Source: Thiohalocapsa sp. PB-PSB1 (GTDB lineage: Bacteria > Pseudomonadota > Gammaproteobacteria > Chromatiales > Chromatiaceae). From it: 64,000 bases of DNA. Within the stretch, counting starts at the first letter, position 1, and each line of letters opens with the position of its first letter. Shown here piece by piece: positions 8,085-17,228 of this stretch. The stretch lies in the NCBI GenBank assembly GCA_016745215.1, contig CP050890.1, positions 1,736,001-1,800,000 of the forward strand. The letters are read 5' to 3'. Under the pieces are notes generated by a model. The model worked only from the letters and a program-made list of their open reading frames with translations, was not told the DNA's origin and did not search any database. The translations under genes were made by a program, and so were the position numbers.

Positions 8085-9906
8085 GACGCTCCTCCGGCGC
8101 GGCCAATGGCAAGGTGAAGGAGAACCGAGCGCCAACCTCCGTATTCTCTCCCCAGATGCATCCGCCGTGAGCCTCGACGATGCGCCGGCAGATCGATAGC
8201 CCCATCCCCAAGCCCTGGGATCTGGTGGTGAAGAAAGGTTCGAAGAGGTGGGGCAGCACATCAGCGGAGATGCCGGGTCCGCTGTCATCGATGCTGATCA
8301 GAAGAGCGTCTGCTCCATGGCTTCGCGCCAGGATGCGCAACTCGCGCTGCTCGACCGGCGATGCCGATACCGCGCGCATCGCGTTGACCAGCAAGTTCAT
8401 GAGGATCTGCTGGATTTCGACCTGATCGGCCAGGATCTGCGGCAAGCCTTGGGCGAACTCCTGCTTGACAGAGATTCCCTGGGCTTCCAGCTCGGCGCCT
8501 GCGATCGCCAAGGTCTCCTGGATGCTATCCCGAAGGTCGAATTGCTCGCGCTTCGGGTTCCTCTTGCACAACATAAGCCGCAGCCGCTGAATGACCTCTC
8601 CGGCACGTTTGTCGTCCCGCACGATGTCATCGAGGATCTCCCGCAGCTGAACCAGATCTGGGCTGCCTGAGCCGATGAAGCGTCGCGCGGCCTGGGCATT
8701 GCTCAGAATTGCCGCCAGCGGCTGGTTCAGCTCGTGCGCCAGCGCGGAGACCAGCTCGCCGAGCACGTTGGCGCGGCCGAGTCGTTCCAGCTCCCGGCGC
8801 GTACGCTGGAGGTTCCGCTCCGCCGCCAGCCGATCCGTGATGTCCTCGCCGATGCTCAAGAGCCCAGCGTATTTGCCGTTCGCGTCGTTCAGGCGCACGT
8901 TCGACCAGGCTAAGGACCGGCGCTCACCCGACGCGCAAATCAGGTTCCAGCGGCTGTGCGGTCGCGGACCCGTCTGCGCAGCCGCGACCAGGCGCTCAGC
9001 GAGCTCGGCCCGGTCGGTCTTCGGGATCAGCGAGGCCAGTGGGCTTCCGATCAGATCGCCCGATCGATACCCGGTCAAACGTTCCACAAAGGGATTCGCA
9101 TAGTTGATCTTCGATTCGGGATCGACACCGATCACCGCGAGCTGCACGTCCGTCAGCAGTGAACGCCAGCGCGCTTCGCTGGCGCGAATTTCTATCGCAT
9201 AGCGTGAGGCGAGCACCGCATCCGAGACGAGTTCGTAGCTTAGGGCCAGGACAATAGCAAGAAAGGCGAAGCTGACCATGTACGGGGTCTCGACCACTCC
9301 GGCATCGACCAGTGGGGCATGGATACCGCCGAGTACGATGAAGGTAGCCACGCTGCCTCCGACGAGAGAAGCCTGGCGTCGATCGCCTGCACGCCAGGAC
9401 CGGATCGCCGCATCGAGCACGTACATGACGATCAGCACAGAGGCCAGGTTCGACAGGTGCACCCAGGGGTTCGCCGGGCCTTCGGCCAGGGTGAACCACT
9501 CGCCCCAGAAGGTCGGCATCTGCTTCAGGGTTCTGATCTCTGTGAAGATCAGGCTGTAGGGCGAAAGCCAATTCACCAGGATGGCAAGGGTCCACAGAAT
9601 CGAGATCAGGATAGCCAGCCAGAGCCGTGCCGACGGCAGGCGCCCGCGAACGAACCAGACCATGGGCAGCAGAAGGGTATAAACGAATAGATTCTCCCAC
9701 TGGATCAGCTTGCGATAGGCATCGACGGAGGTCGCGTGCATCAGCGCCAGTTCGGTCAGGGCACCGGCGCCGGCACTCACGGCCATCATCACGGAAAGGA
9801 GATAGATGTAGGCCCTGCGGTCCTTGAACCACAACAAGAGATGCAGCAGCGCAAGCATGAAGCTCGCCGCCGTGCACATGGACCAGGCAATTGTGAGTAT
9901 GCTCAA
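8077..9906 (-). CDS. Membrane PAS sensor histidine kinase (FixL-like)
   Basis: 609 residues. The first 230 hold about seven membrane segments (for example FMLALLHLLLWF and LWLAILISILWTLAILVNWL). A PAS domain follows (SLLTDVQLAVIGVDPESKI to GLLSIGEDITDR). The dimerisation domain has the phospho-acceptor His in SALAHELNQPLAAILSN near residue 385. The ATPase domain has an N-box (ILMNLLVNAMRAV), G1 DDSGPGI and G2 GLGMGLSICRRIVEAHGG. It phosphorylates the FixJ-type regulator encoded by the overlapping gene. The HELNQPL signature is typical of FixL/DctB-type kinases. No haem-binding His is assigned, so the signal is unknown. It is the first gene of the leftward cluster. Confidence 0.93.
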   Translation of the reverse strand: MSILTIAWSMCTAASFMLALLHLLLWFKDRRAYIYLLSVMMAVSAGAGALTELALMHATSVDAYRKLIQWENLFVYTLLLPMVWFVRGRLPSARLWLAILISILWTLAILVNWLSPYSLIFTEIRTLKQMPTFWGEWFTLAEGPANPWVHLSNLASVLIVMYVLDAAIRSWRAGDRRQASLVGGSVATFIVLGGIHAPLVDAGVVETPYMVSFAFLAIVLALSYELVSDAVLASRYAIEIRASEARWRSLLTDVQLAVIGVDPESKINYANPFVERLTGYRSGDLIGSPLASLIPKTDRAELAERLVAAAQTGPRPHSRWNLICASGERRSLAWSNVRLNDANGKYAGLLSIGEDITDRLAAERNLQRTRRELERLGRANVLGELVSALAHELNQPLAAILSNAQAARRFIGSGSPDLVQLREILDDIVRDDKRAGEVIQRLRLMLCKRNPKREQFDLRDSIQETLAIAGAELEAQGISVKQEFAQGLPQILADQVEIQQILMNLLVNAMRAVSASPVEQRELRILARSHGADALLISIDDSGPGISADVLPHLFEPFFTTRSQGLGMGLSICRRIVEAHGGCIWGENTEVGARFSFTLPLAAPEERHG

Positions 9907-10108
9907 GTTGTGTGTCCAAATGAAAAATTATTGTATTGCGGAGATAGTTTGAATCCCGTCGTGATGTGTCCGCCTGTGAGCCGACACGCAGCAAAATTAC
10001 AGTATATCCTTTGAGGGGAATCGTTCAGATCCTCCCAGGGCTTTGTTCAGCGTGTGCAACTGATGGGGCAAGCGCACGATGTTCGACTGGATCGGTGCCA
10101 ACCCAGTA
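9907..10108. other. Upstream region of the kinase gene
   Basis: About 200 bases between the kinase start and the first 186-bp repeat unit. It is more AT-rich than its surroundings near 9920-9950. The kinase-cluster promoter should lie here, but no site is clear enough to mark. Confidence 0.4.
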
Positions 10109-10993
10109 GGAGCCCGCTTGCGGGCGACCGTTGCGGTTGCCACAGGCTCAAGGTCGCCCGCAAGCGGGCTCCTACCGGTCCCGGTGGGGCAACATGCAAT
10201 GTCATCTCTGCGATTCATGGCATGTGATGGTATGGTTCGATGATTTGGGGCACATCAGAGAGTCCGGGCTACCGATCGCCTGCGGTTCTATGTCGGAGCC
10301 CGCTTGCGGGCGACCGTTGCGGTTGCCACAGGCTCAAGGTCGCCCGCAAGCGGGCTCCTACCGATCCCGGTGGGGCAACATGCAATGTCATCTCTGCGAT
10401 TCATGGCATGTGATGGTATGGTTCGATGATTTGGGGCACATCAGAGAGTCCGGGCTACCGATCGCCTGCGGTTCTATGTCGGAGCCCGCTTGCGGGCGAC
10501 CGTTGCGGTTGCCACAGGCTCAAGGTCGCCCGCAAGCGGGCTCCTACCGATCCCGGTGGGGCAACATGCAATGTCATCTCTGCGATTCATGGCATGTGAT
10601 GGTATGGTTCGATGATTTGGGGCACATCAGAGAGTCCGGGCTACCGATCGCCTGCGGTTCTATGTCGGAGCCCGCTTGCGGGCGACCGTTGCGGTTGCCA
10701 CAGGCTCAAGGTCGCCCGCAAGCGGGCTCCTACCGATCCCGGTGGGGCAACATGCAATGTCATCTCTGCGATTCATGGCATGTGATGGTATGGTTCGATG
10801 ATTTGGGGTACATCAGAGAGTCCGGGCTACCGATCGCCTGCGGTTCTATGTCGGAGCCCGCTTGCGGGCGACCGTTGCGGTTGCCACAGGCTCAAGGTCG
10901 CCCGCAAGCGGGCGCCTACCGATCCCGGTGGGGCAACATGCAATGTCATCTCTGCGGTTTATGGCATTTGATGGTACGGCTCGATGATTTGGC
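10109..10993. repeat. Five tandem copies of a 186-bp REP-type unit
   Basis: Units begin at 10109, 10295, 10481, 10667 and 10853, spaced exactly 186 bp. Each starts with a 21-bp inverted repeat (first unit: 10109-10129 against 10152-10172) around a 22-base loop. The arm GGAGCCCGCTTGCGGGCGA resembles GTAGGAGC-type REP palindromes known from Pseudomonas. About 120 bp of non-palindromic spacer follow. Internal copies are nearly identical; the 3' half of the last copy has several changes, as expected at an array edge. Because 186 is divisible by three, a long open frame crosses the array; I treat it as non-coding. Confidence 0.93.
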
Positions 10994-11202
10994 GGGAACT
11001 TGCGGGGGGGCGTGAGGGATGACTTGCGCGAAGTTCATGTACCGCAAAGCGGTGCGATGTCTTTGTTGGTCACCGCTGACGCGTGCAGACGGCCAAGAAC
11101 GCGGTTCAGTTCGGCGACGGCGACCTGCGCAGGTACGCTGATCTCGATGCCGATGTAACACCGGCATCCGAATGGCAAAACCTTGTCCCTACGCGTTGGG
11201 CG

Positions 11203-12627
11203 TTAATCCCAACTCAAAGTACCGCCGGTCTGATATTCGGTGACGCGGGTCTCGAAAAAGTTTTTTTCCTTTTGCAGATCCAGTACCTCGGACATCCACG
11301 GGAAGGGGTTGGTGGCGCCGGGGTATTGTTCCGCCAAGCCGATTTGCGCGCAGCGACGATTGGCGATGAAGCGCAGGTAATCATCGAACATCGGTGCGTT
11401 CAGGCCGAGCACGCCACGGGGCATGGTTTCGTGGGCGTAGAGCGCTTCCAGTTCGACCGCCTCGCGGATCATCAGGATGAGTTCTTGTTTGAAGGCTTCG
11501 GTCCATAGATGCGGGTTTTCGATCTTGATCTGGTTGATCACGTCGATGCCGAAGTTCATGTGCATGGACTCGTCGCGCAGAATGTACTGAAACTGCTCGG
11601 CGGTGCCGGTCATTTTGTTGCGCCGGCCCATGCTGAGCACTTGCACGAAGCCGACGTAGAAAAAGATGCCTTCGAAGATCACATAAAAGGCCACCAGTTC
11701 CCGCAGCAACCGCTGATCATTTTCCGTGCTGCCGGTATGAAAGTGCGGATCTGCCAGGGACTGGGTGTAGGGCAGCGCCCACTCGGCCTTGCGCGCTACC
11801 GCGGGCACTTCGCGGTACATGTTGAAGATTTCGCCTTCGTCCAGCCCCAGGCTCTCCACGGCATATTGGTAGGCGTGGGTGTGCAGTGCTTCCTCGAACG
11901 CCTGGCGCAGCAGGTATTGTCGGCATTCGGGGTTAGTGATGTGGCGATAGACGGCCAACACCAGATTATTGGCGACCAGGGAGTCTGCGGTGGAAAAAAA
12001 GCCGAGATTGCGCTTGATGATGGTGCGCTCGTCGTCGGTGAGGCCGTCGGGGTTTTTCCATAATGCGACGTCGGGGCTCATATTGATCTCTTGCGGCATC
12101 CAGTGGTTAGCGCAGCCGTCAAGATATTTCTGCCAGGCCCAGTCGTATTTGAACGGGACCAGTTGATTCAGATCGGCGTGGCAGTTGATGATCTTTTTGT
12201 CGTCCACGCGCACGCGACCCGCTCCCATCTCCAGCGTTTCCAGGCCGGTGCATCCGCCCTGCGCGATGCTGGCGGCGTCTTCCGTCGAACGCCGGCTCTG
12301 GTTTATGGACGCGGTCGGGTGTGCGGTTGCCGGCAGGCCTGGTTGCGGGTCGTCGAGCAGCGAACGCTGCACCGGCATTGGATTTGGGTTTACGCTGTGC
12401 GCGTCACTGGATCTGTTCGAGGGTGCCGCATTGGAGTGCAGACCCTCGGCGCGGGCCGGCTGGGAGTGACCGTTGTGGGGCGATGGTTGGCTGGCAGCGG
12501 TGCTCAGATCGAAGTCGTCCGTGTCGATGTCTTTGTCCAGACCGGAGAACAGGTTGCCGTTGAGCAGCGCTGGTTTGCTGTTGTGTTGCGGTCTGGCCGT
12601 TGCGAGGGGGTCGTCCCAGTCGAGCAT
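11203..12627 (-). CDS. nrdB: Ribonucleotide reductase beta subunit
   Basis: 474 residues; ATG at 12627 with GGAG seven bases upstream. It holds the di-iron site and radical that activate NrdA for dNTP synthesis. Ligand motifs are all present: Asp in STADSLVANN, Glu/His in EEALHTHAYQY, Glu in VIFEGIFFY, and Glu/His in RDESMHMNFG. The radical position, seven residues after the first helix Glu, is Tyr (EALHTHAY), and the first ligand is Asp. This differs from the Phe/Glu pair of chlamydial class Ic enzymes, which the surrounding sequence otherwise resembles. The first 120 or so residues are a low-complexity, Ser/Pro/Asn-rich extension before RVDDKKIINCHADLNQLVPF. The gene faces nrdA's direction but is separated from it by a ferredoxin gene on the other strand. 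Confidence 0.96.
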   Translation of the reverse strand: MLDWDDPLATARPQHNSKPALLNGNLFSGLDKDIDTDDFDLSTAASQPSPHNGHSQPARAEGLHSNAAPSNRSSDAHSVNPNPMPVQRSLLDDPQPGLPATAHPTASINQSRRSTEDAASIAQGGCTGLETLEMGAGRVRVDDKKIINCHADLNQLVPFKYDWAWQKYLDGCANHWMPQEINMSPDVALWKNPDGLTDDERTIIKRNLGFFSTADSLVANNLVLAVYRHITNPECRQYLLRQAFEEALHTHAYQYAVESLGLDEGEIFNMYREVPAVARKAEWALPYTQSLADPHFHTGSTENDQRLLRELVAFYVIFEGIFFYVGFVQVLSMGRRNKMTGTAEQFQYILRDESMHMNFGIDVINQIKIENPHLWTEAFKQELILMIREAVELEALYAHETMPRGVLGLNAPMFDDYLRFIANRRCAQIGLAEQYPGATNPFPWMSEVLDLQKEKNFFETRVTEYQTGGTLSWD

Positions 12628-12840
12628 GATGTGATCTCCGGTGCGGCTTGGGTGTCAGTGTTGGGGCCGCTTGGTGTGTTGCTGTTGCGACGTTTGTGGT
12701 CGATGATGGTGCGATCAGCGAAACAGGCGATGCTGAATCGCGCTGAAGTTGCGGTCGGTCATAGTCGGTGTGTGGGTGTACTGGGCTAGAATTCGAACTT
12801 CCATTGCTTGCAGCGCCGCTATTTTCGGATTGTTACCCTT

Positions 12841-13107
12841 ATGATTACCAAACTTGACATCGACCAACCGTCCTGCATTGGCTGTGGAACCTGTTGGGTG
12901 ACGAATCCCGAGCTGTTTCGTGAAGATCGCCTGAACGGCGAACTCAAGGCGGCGGCCACTGGCGGCATGCTTGCGGATCAACAGCGGCTGCAGCTCATTG
13001 CCGAGGGCTGCCCCACCCTATCGATCCTGCTGATGGATGCCAACGGGACGGTCCTTTTTCCCACTGCCGAGCAACGAGCGGCGCGCAGCCAGGCCGTGGA
13101 GTGGTAA
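12841..13107 (+). CDS. Ferredoxin-like iron-sulfur protein
   Basis: 88 residues from ATG 12841 (MITKLDIDQPSC). An upstream start at 12808 adds 11 residues and looks weaker. CIGCGTCW supplies three closely spaced cysteines and a later EGCPTLSI the fourth, the pattern of short 3Fe-4S/4Fe-4S ferredoxins. It is a cytoplasmic one-electron carrier. It lies between nrdB and nrdA on the opposite strand, so it is not in their operon. Its 3' end converges on nrdA's 3' end, with a hairpin (9-bp arms 13108-13116 and 13134-13142) between them. A role in iron-centre assembly or reduction for NrdB is possible but unproven. Confidence 0.85.
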   Translation: MITKLDIDQPSCIGCGTCWVTNPELFREDRLNGELKAAATGGMLADQQRLQLIAEGCPTLSILLMDANGTVLFPTAEQRAARSQAVEW

Positions 13108-13142
13108 CGAGCAATGGCTGCCGGTGTGTTTTTCATTGCTCG
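13108..13142. terminator. Hairpin between converging ferredoxin and nrdA genes
   Basis: CGAGCAATG at 13108-13116 pairs with CATTGCTCG at 13134-13142 around a 17-base loop. It starts immediately after the ferredoxin stop codon and lies about 70 bases beyond the nrdA stop. There is a short T-run inside the loop but not after the stem, so a bidirectional terminator is likely but not certain. Confidence 0.45.
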
Positions 13143-13209
13143 GCTGCCGTCTTCTGTCATCTGGGCCTCTGTCATCTGAATAGCACGGTTGTTGCTGCAA
13201 ACCCGCCGG

Positions 13210-16164
13210 TTATTGGCAGCTTTCGCATTCCGGATCATCGATGGAACAGATTGCCGGCGCGCTGTCGCGCCTGCCCGATCCGTTCGATTTACTTTTGTCG
13301 ATGCTGGCATAGCTGCCGCCAACTGCCGCTAGTCGATTCGCTTTGCCTGCATCGTCCATGGTCGACTTCTCGACATGGGTGGCGCCCATGGAGCGCAGAT
13401 AGTAGGTGGTCTTGAGACCCCGCACCCAGGCGAGCTTGTACAGATTGTCGAGTTTTTTGCCGTTTGGCTCGCTCATGTAGAGATTCAGGCTCTGCGCCTG
13501 ATCGAGCCATTTCTGGCGCCGGCTGCCTGCTTCCACCAGCCAGCGCGGATCGATTTCAAACGCGGTGGCGTAGGTCTGTTTGAGGTCGTCGGGAACGCGG
13601 TCGATCTGCTGTACGCTGCCGTCATAGTATTTGAGATCGTTGACCATAACGCTGTCCCAGATGCCGCGTTCCTTCAGATCGGCGACCAGGTAGGGATTGA
13701 CCACGGTAAACTCGCCGGACAGGTTGGATTTGACGAATAGGTTCTGATAGGTCGGTTCGATGGACTGGCTGACGCCGACGATGTTGCTGATGGTGGCGGT
13801 GGGGGCAATGGCCATGCAGTTGGAGTTACGCATGCCGACAATGGTGACGCGCTTGCGCAGGCGCTCCCAGTCCAGCGTTTTACTGGTATTCATTTCCAGA
13901 TAGCCACCGCGGCCTTCGGCGAGCAGGCGGATGCTGTCGATGGGCAGGATTCCCTGGCTCCACAGGCTGCCGTCGAAGCTTTGATAACGGCCGCGCTCTT
14001 GCGCCAGGTTGGTGCTGGCCTCGATGGCGTAGTAGCTCAACATCTCCATACTCTGGTCGGCGAACTGCACCGCGTCGGGGCTGGCGTAGGCAATGCCGAG
14101 TTTGTACAGCGCATCCTGAAAGCCCATGATGCCGAGCCCGACCGGCCGATGGCGTAGATTGGATTTGCGTGCCTGGGGTACGTTGTAGAAGTTGTAGTCG
14201 ATGACATTGTCCAGCATGCGCATGGCGGTGCCGATGGTGCGCTCGAGCTTCGCGCTGTCCAGGCCGCGCTCGCTGACGTGGTTAGCCAGGTTGACCGAGC
14301 CGAGGTTGCAAACGGCGATCTCCTGGTCGTTGGTATGCAGGGTGATTTCAGTGCAGAGGTTGGAGCTGTGCACATATCCGGCATGCTGGTTGGTATAACG
14401 CAGGTTGCAGGGATCCTTGAACGCGATCCAGGGATGGCCGGTCTCGAACAGCATGGCCAGCATTTTGCGCCACAGATCGACGGCCTGGACGCGCTTGCTG
14501 ACGCGCAATTCGCGCCGCTGGGCGCGTTCTTCGTAGGCAACATATGCCTGTTCGAAGGCTTGGCCGGTGAGATCGTGCAGGTCCGGCGTTTCGTCCGGAG
14601 AGAACAGGGTCCAGTGCTGGTCTTCAGCGACTCTTTTCATGAACAGATCCGGCACCCAGTTGGCGGTGTTCATGTCGTGGGTACGCCGGCGGTCGTCGCC
14701 GGTGTTTTTGCGCAAATCCAGGAATTCTTCGATATCGATATGCCAGGTTTCCAGGTAGGCGCAGACGGCACCCTGGCGCTTGCCTCCCTGGTTTACCGCG
14801 ACCGCGGTATCGTTAGCCACCTTCAGGAAGGGCACCACGCCCTGGCTCTTGCCATTGGTGCCTTTGATGTGGGCGCCCATGCCGCGTACGCGCGACCAGT
14901 CGTTGCCCAGGCCGCCGGCGAATTTGCTCAGCAGGGCATTGTCCTTGACCGCGCTATAAATGCCGTCCAGGTCGTCCGGCACGGTGGTCAGATAGCAGGA
15001 GCTGAGTTGCGGACGCAAGGTGCCGGAATTGAATAAGGTCGGCGTGCTGCTCATGAAGTCGAAAGAGGATAGCAATTCGTAGAATTCGATGGCGCGTTCT
15101 TCGCGGTCGATTTCGTTGATGGCTAGTCCCATGGCGACGCGCATAAAAAACGCCTGGGGCAGTTCGAAGCGAATACCGTCGGTGGTGTGGATGAAGTAGC
15201 GGTCGTACAGCGTTTGCAGGCCCAGATAGGTAAACTGGAGGTCGCGCTCGGGATGCAGCGCGGCGCCGAGACGGGCCAGGTCGTAGCGTCCGAGCTGTTT
15301 GTCGAGTAATTCCAGATCCCCGGCGCGTTTGATGTAGGCGATGAAGTAATCGGCGTAGCGCTCATGCATGTCGGCCTGGGTTTCGACGCCGCCGGCCATG
15401 TGTAGCAGGCTCAGCGCCTCGCGGCGCAGGGTGTCGAGCAGCAGTCGAGCCGCGGCCTGGCTGTAGGCGGGTTCGCGTTCGATCAGGGCGCGGGCGGACA
15501 ACACGAGGGATTGGCCCACGTCGGCCTCTTTCACGCCGTCGAACAGGTTGCGCAGGCTGTCCTCGAGGATCGCCTTGGGGTCGACAGCGTCCAGGTCGCG
15601 GGCAGCTTCGTCCACTAGGCGAGCGAGGCGGTCGGTATCCAGCGGGCGAAGACTGCCGTCGCCAAGCCTGACATTGAGACAATGTTGTTCGGCCGGAGCC
15701 GCAAGGGCAGCCCGCTCGGCGCGCTCGCGCGCGCGCGCCTCGCGGTAGAGCACATAGTCGCGAGCCACCTTGTGCTCGCCGGCGCGCATCAGCGCCAGTT
15801 CTACCTGGTCCTGGATGTCTTCGATATGCACCGTGCCGCCACCAGGCAGGCGCCGGGTCAGCGCGGAGGTGACCTGCGCGGATAATTGCTCCACCAGGTG
15901 ATGAATGCGGCTGGAGGCGGCCGCATTGCCACCCTCGACGGCAAGAAATGCTTTGGTCATCGCAACTTTGACCTTGTTTGGGTCGAAGTGGGTGACTTTG
16001 CCATTCCGGCGGATGACTTGAACGCTGCCTGGTTGGTGTGCGGCGACCTCGTTCGCGGTGGATTCGACCGAGCTATTTGCCGCTGCCGATGGGTGGACGG
16101 ATAGGGTCGCGGTTGTGGGCTGCTCAGGCCGATTCTGGTTGTCCGCAAGGGGGCGCTGGGACAT
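13210..16164 (-). CDS. nrdA: Ribonucleotide reductase alpha subunit
   Basis: 984 residues, ATG 16164 with AGGAGTGACCC upstream. It is the catalytic subunit that reduces ribonucleoside diphosphates. A Ser/Ala-rich start is followed by an ATP-cone (VQVIRRNGKVTHFDPNKVKV, about 48-140) and a second cone-like region (VRLGDGSLRPLDTDRLARLV, about 165-255). The catalytic barrel has cysteines in LSSCYLTTVPDD, SSNLCTEITLH and VCNLGSVNLANH. Late motifs are MAIAPTATISNIVGVSQSIE and the C-terminal redox pair ECESCQ. Two cones make it longer than the usual 760 or so residues, as in several bacterial class I enzymes with cone-based allostery. The upstream region carries paired NrdR-like boxes. Confidence 0.97.
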   Translation of the reverse strand: MSQRPLADNQNRPEQPTTATLSVHPSAAANSSVESTANEVAAHQPGSVQVIRRNGKVTHFDPNKVKVAMTKAFLAVEGGNAAASSRIHHLVEQLSAQVTSALTRRLPGGGTVHIEDIQDQVELALMRAGEHKVARDYVLYREARARERAERAALAAPAEQHCLNVRLGDGSLRPLDTDRLARLVDEAARDLDAVDPKAILEDSLRNLFDGVKEADVGQSLVLSARALIEREPAYSQAAARLLLDTLRREALSLLHMAGGVETQADMHERYADYFIAYIKRAGDLELLDKQLGRYDLARLGAALHPERDLQFTYLGLQTLYDRYFIHTTDGIRFELPQAFFMRVAMGLAINEIDREERAIEFYELLSSFDFMSSTPTLFNSGTLRPQLSSCYLTTVPDDLDGIYSAVKDNALLSKFAGGLGNDWSRVRGMGAHIKGTNGKSQGVVPFLKVANDTAVAVNQGGKRQGAVCAYLETWHIDIEEFLDLRKNTGDDRRRTHDMNTANWVPDLFMKRVAEDQHWTLFSPDETPDLHDLTGQAFEQAYVAYEERAQRRELRVSKRVQAVDLWRKMLAMLFETGHPWIAFKDPCNLRYTNQHAGYVHSSNLCTEITLHTNDQEIAVCNLGSVNLANHVSERGLDSAKLERTIGTAMRMLDNVIDYNFYNVPQARKSNLRHRPVGLGIMGFQDALYKLGIAYASPDAVQFADQSMEMLSYYAIEASTNLAQERGRYQSFDGSLWSQGILPIDSIRLLAEGRGGYLEMNTSKTLDWERLRKRVTIVGMRNSNCMAIAPTATISNIVGVSQSIEPTYQNLFVKSNLSGEFTVVNPYLVADLKERGIWDSVMVNDLKYYDGSVQQIDRVPDDLKQTYATAFEIDPRWLVEAGSRRQKWLDQAQSLNLYMSEPNGKKLDNLYKLAWVRGLKTTYYLRSMGATHVEKSTMDDAGKANRLAAVGGSYASIDKSKSNGSGRRDSAPAICSIDDPECESCQ

Positions 16165-16263
16165 GGGTCACTCCTGTCGCAAGAGATAAGATGCTGCTGT
16201 CAGCGGGCGCATTCTGGGGCTCGTCAAGGTTGGCCGCGGGCGGACAGCATTTAGGCTTGAGAC

Positions 16264-16309
16264 GGAATATATATCCTGCTGGCAGGCTGTCAACCACTAT
16301 ATATTGTGT
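16264..16309 (-). promoter_or_regulatory. Two NrdR-like boxes upstream of nrdA
   Basis: CCACTATATATTGTGT at 16294-16309 matches the NrdR box consensus (acaCwAtATaTwgtgt) at most positions. A second AT palindrome, GGAATATATATCC, lies at 16264-16276. Their centres are about 31-32 bp apart, three helical turns, the spacing typical of tandem NrdR boxes. They lie about 100-145 bp upstream of the nrdA start. NrdR represses ribonucleotide reductase genes when dATP is high. The nrdR gene is not in the window. Confidence 0.8.
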
Positions 16310-16520
16310 TCAACTGGGTGGAGATCTCCTGTAAAGGGCGTGTCAAACCTGTGCATAACTGCGGTCGTATCCTGGCTCGAGCCGCGCCGTTGTCTGCTTT
16401 GTCTGTGGACAATGAAATCTGCCGTTGGGCTGTTGGCAAGGGTCTGGATCGGCGGGTCGCGGCGGTGATGGCCGGTTGGTTATCCGATGAACGGTTGATG
16501 CTTGCGCTGGTCTTGCCCGA

Positions 16521-17228
16521 TCAATTGACGTCGATGACGAAGTATTTTGATGGCACTCGACGCTGCATCGGAATCTGACCGGAATAGGTGCGCGTCTCCC
16601 CCGGCTGCATCTCGGGGATGTCGACCGGACTGACAGTCTGCTCCTTGTCGAGTTGGATGATGCCGGTCTGCAAGCCCGACTCATCGAAGAGTACGATGGT
16701 GACATCGGGTAGAATCGGCCCGGATCTTTGATTCTGCAGCACGCTGCTGAACTCGATGCCCTTGTTATCGTCAAGTCCCGACTGCACGAAAGTAATGTTA
16801 CGCACGTATTGATCGTTGATTTCGATTTGGCGGTTCATGATCAACTCTTTGATCCCTGGAATGCGGTTTGCCAGCAAGACGCGCAGATCGTTTTCCATTT
16901 CTATGATTTTCTCCCGCGACCTGGCCAGTTCGCCCTCGGCCTGGCGCAACTCCATCCGAAGTTGTCCCGCATCGCCACGGTATTGCTCCATTCTGAAAAA
17001 GATCATCACCGCGGCAACCGAAACGATTACTAGCAAGATCAGCAGCATACTCGTAAGCAATTTGAGCTGTCTGATCTTGCGCCTACTGCTCCTGGAGGAG
17101 CGATGACTCGAGCGATGCCGATGTGCATATGCAGTCGGTACCGATGGAGCCATCGGTGGTGGTGGCGCTTCCAGCTTCGTGATGTCGGAATTAGGGCGAT
17201 TCCATTCGCTGCTACGGTAGTCTTTCAT
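16521..17228 (-). CDS. Single-pass membrane protein with coiled coil, unknown function
   Basis: 235 residues from ATG 17228 (GGGAGAAATG upstream); the frame is longer but this start begins the compact protein. Residues 1-60 are cytoplasmic, Pro-rich then very basic (HRHRSSHRSSRSSRRK). One transmembrane helix follows (LLTSMLLILLVIVSVAAVMIF, about 60-82), then a coiled coil (MELRQAEGELARSREKIIEM). The C-terminal 100 residues are predicted periplasmic beta structure (NITFVQSGLDDNKGIEFSSV, PDVTIVLFDESGLQTG, YSGQIPMQRRVPSKYFVI). The tail resembles an FxLYD/DUF3426-type domain only loosely, and I do not assign a function. It is divergent from the CBS gene. Confidence 0.75.
   Translation of the reverse strand: MKDYRSSEWNRPNSDITKLEAPPPPMAPSVPTAYAHRHRSSHRSSRSSRRKIRQLKLLTSMLLILLVIVSVAAVMIFFRMEQYRGDAGQLRMELRQAEGELARSREKIIEMENDLRVLLANRIPGIKELIMNRQIEINDQYVRNITFVQSGLDDNKGIEFSSVLQNQRSGPILPDVTIVLFDESGLQTGIIQLDKEQTVSPVDIPEMQPGETRTYSGQIPMQRRVPSKYFVIDVN

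Noticed and set aside
10109..10993. Possible CRISPR array
   Set aside because: Units are 186-bp near-identical tandem copies with no variable spacers, and no cas gene is nearby.
10131..11015. 294-residue open frame across the 186-bp repeats
   Set aside because: It exists because the repeat length is divisible by three. It runs through REP palindromes, has no start signal and matches no family.
11203..12627. Class Ic (Phe-type) NrdB
   Set aside because: The residue seven after the helix Glu is Tyr and the first ligand is Asp, so the class Ic signature is absent.
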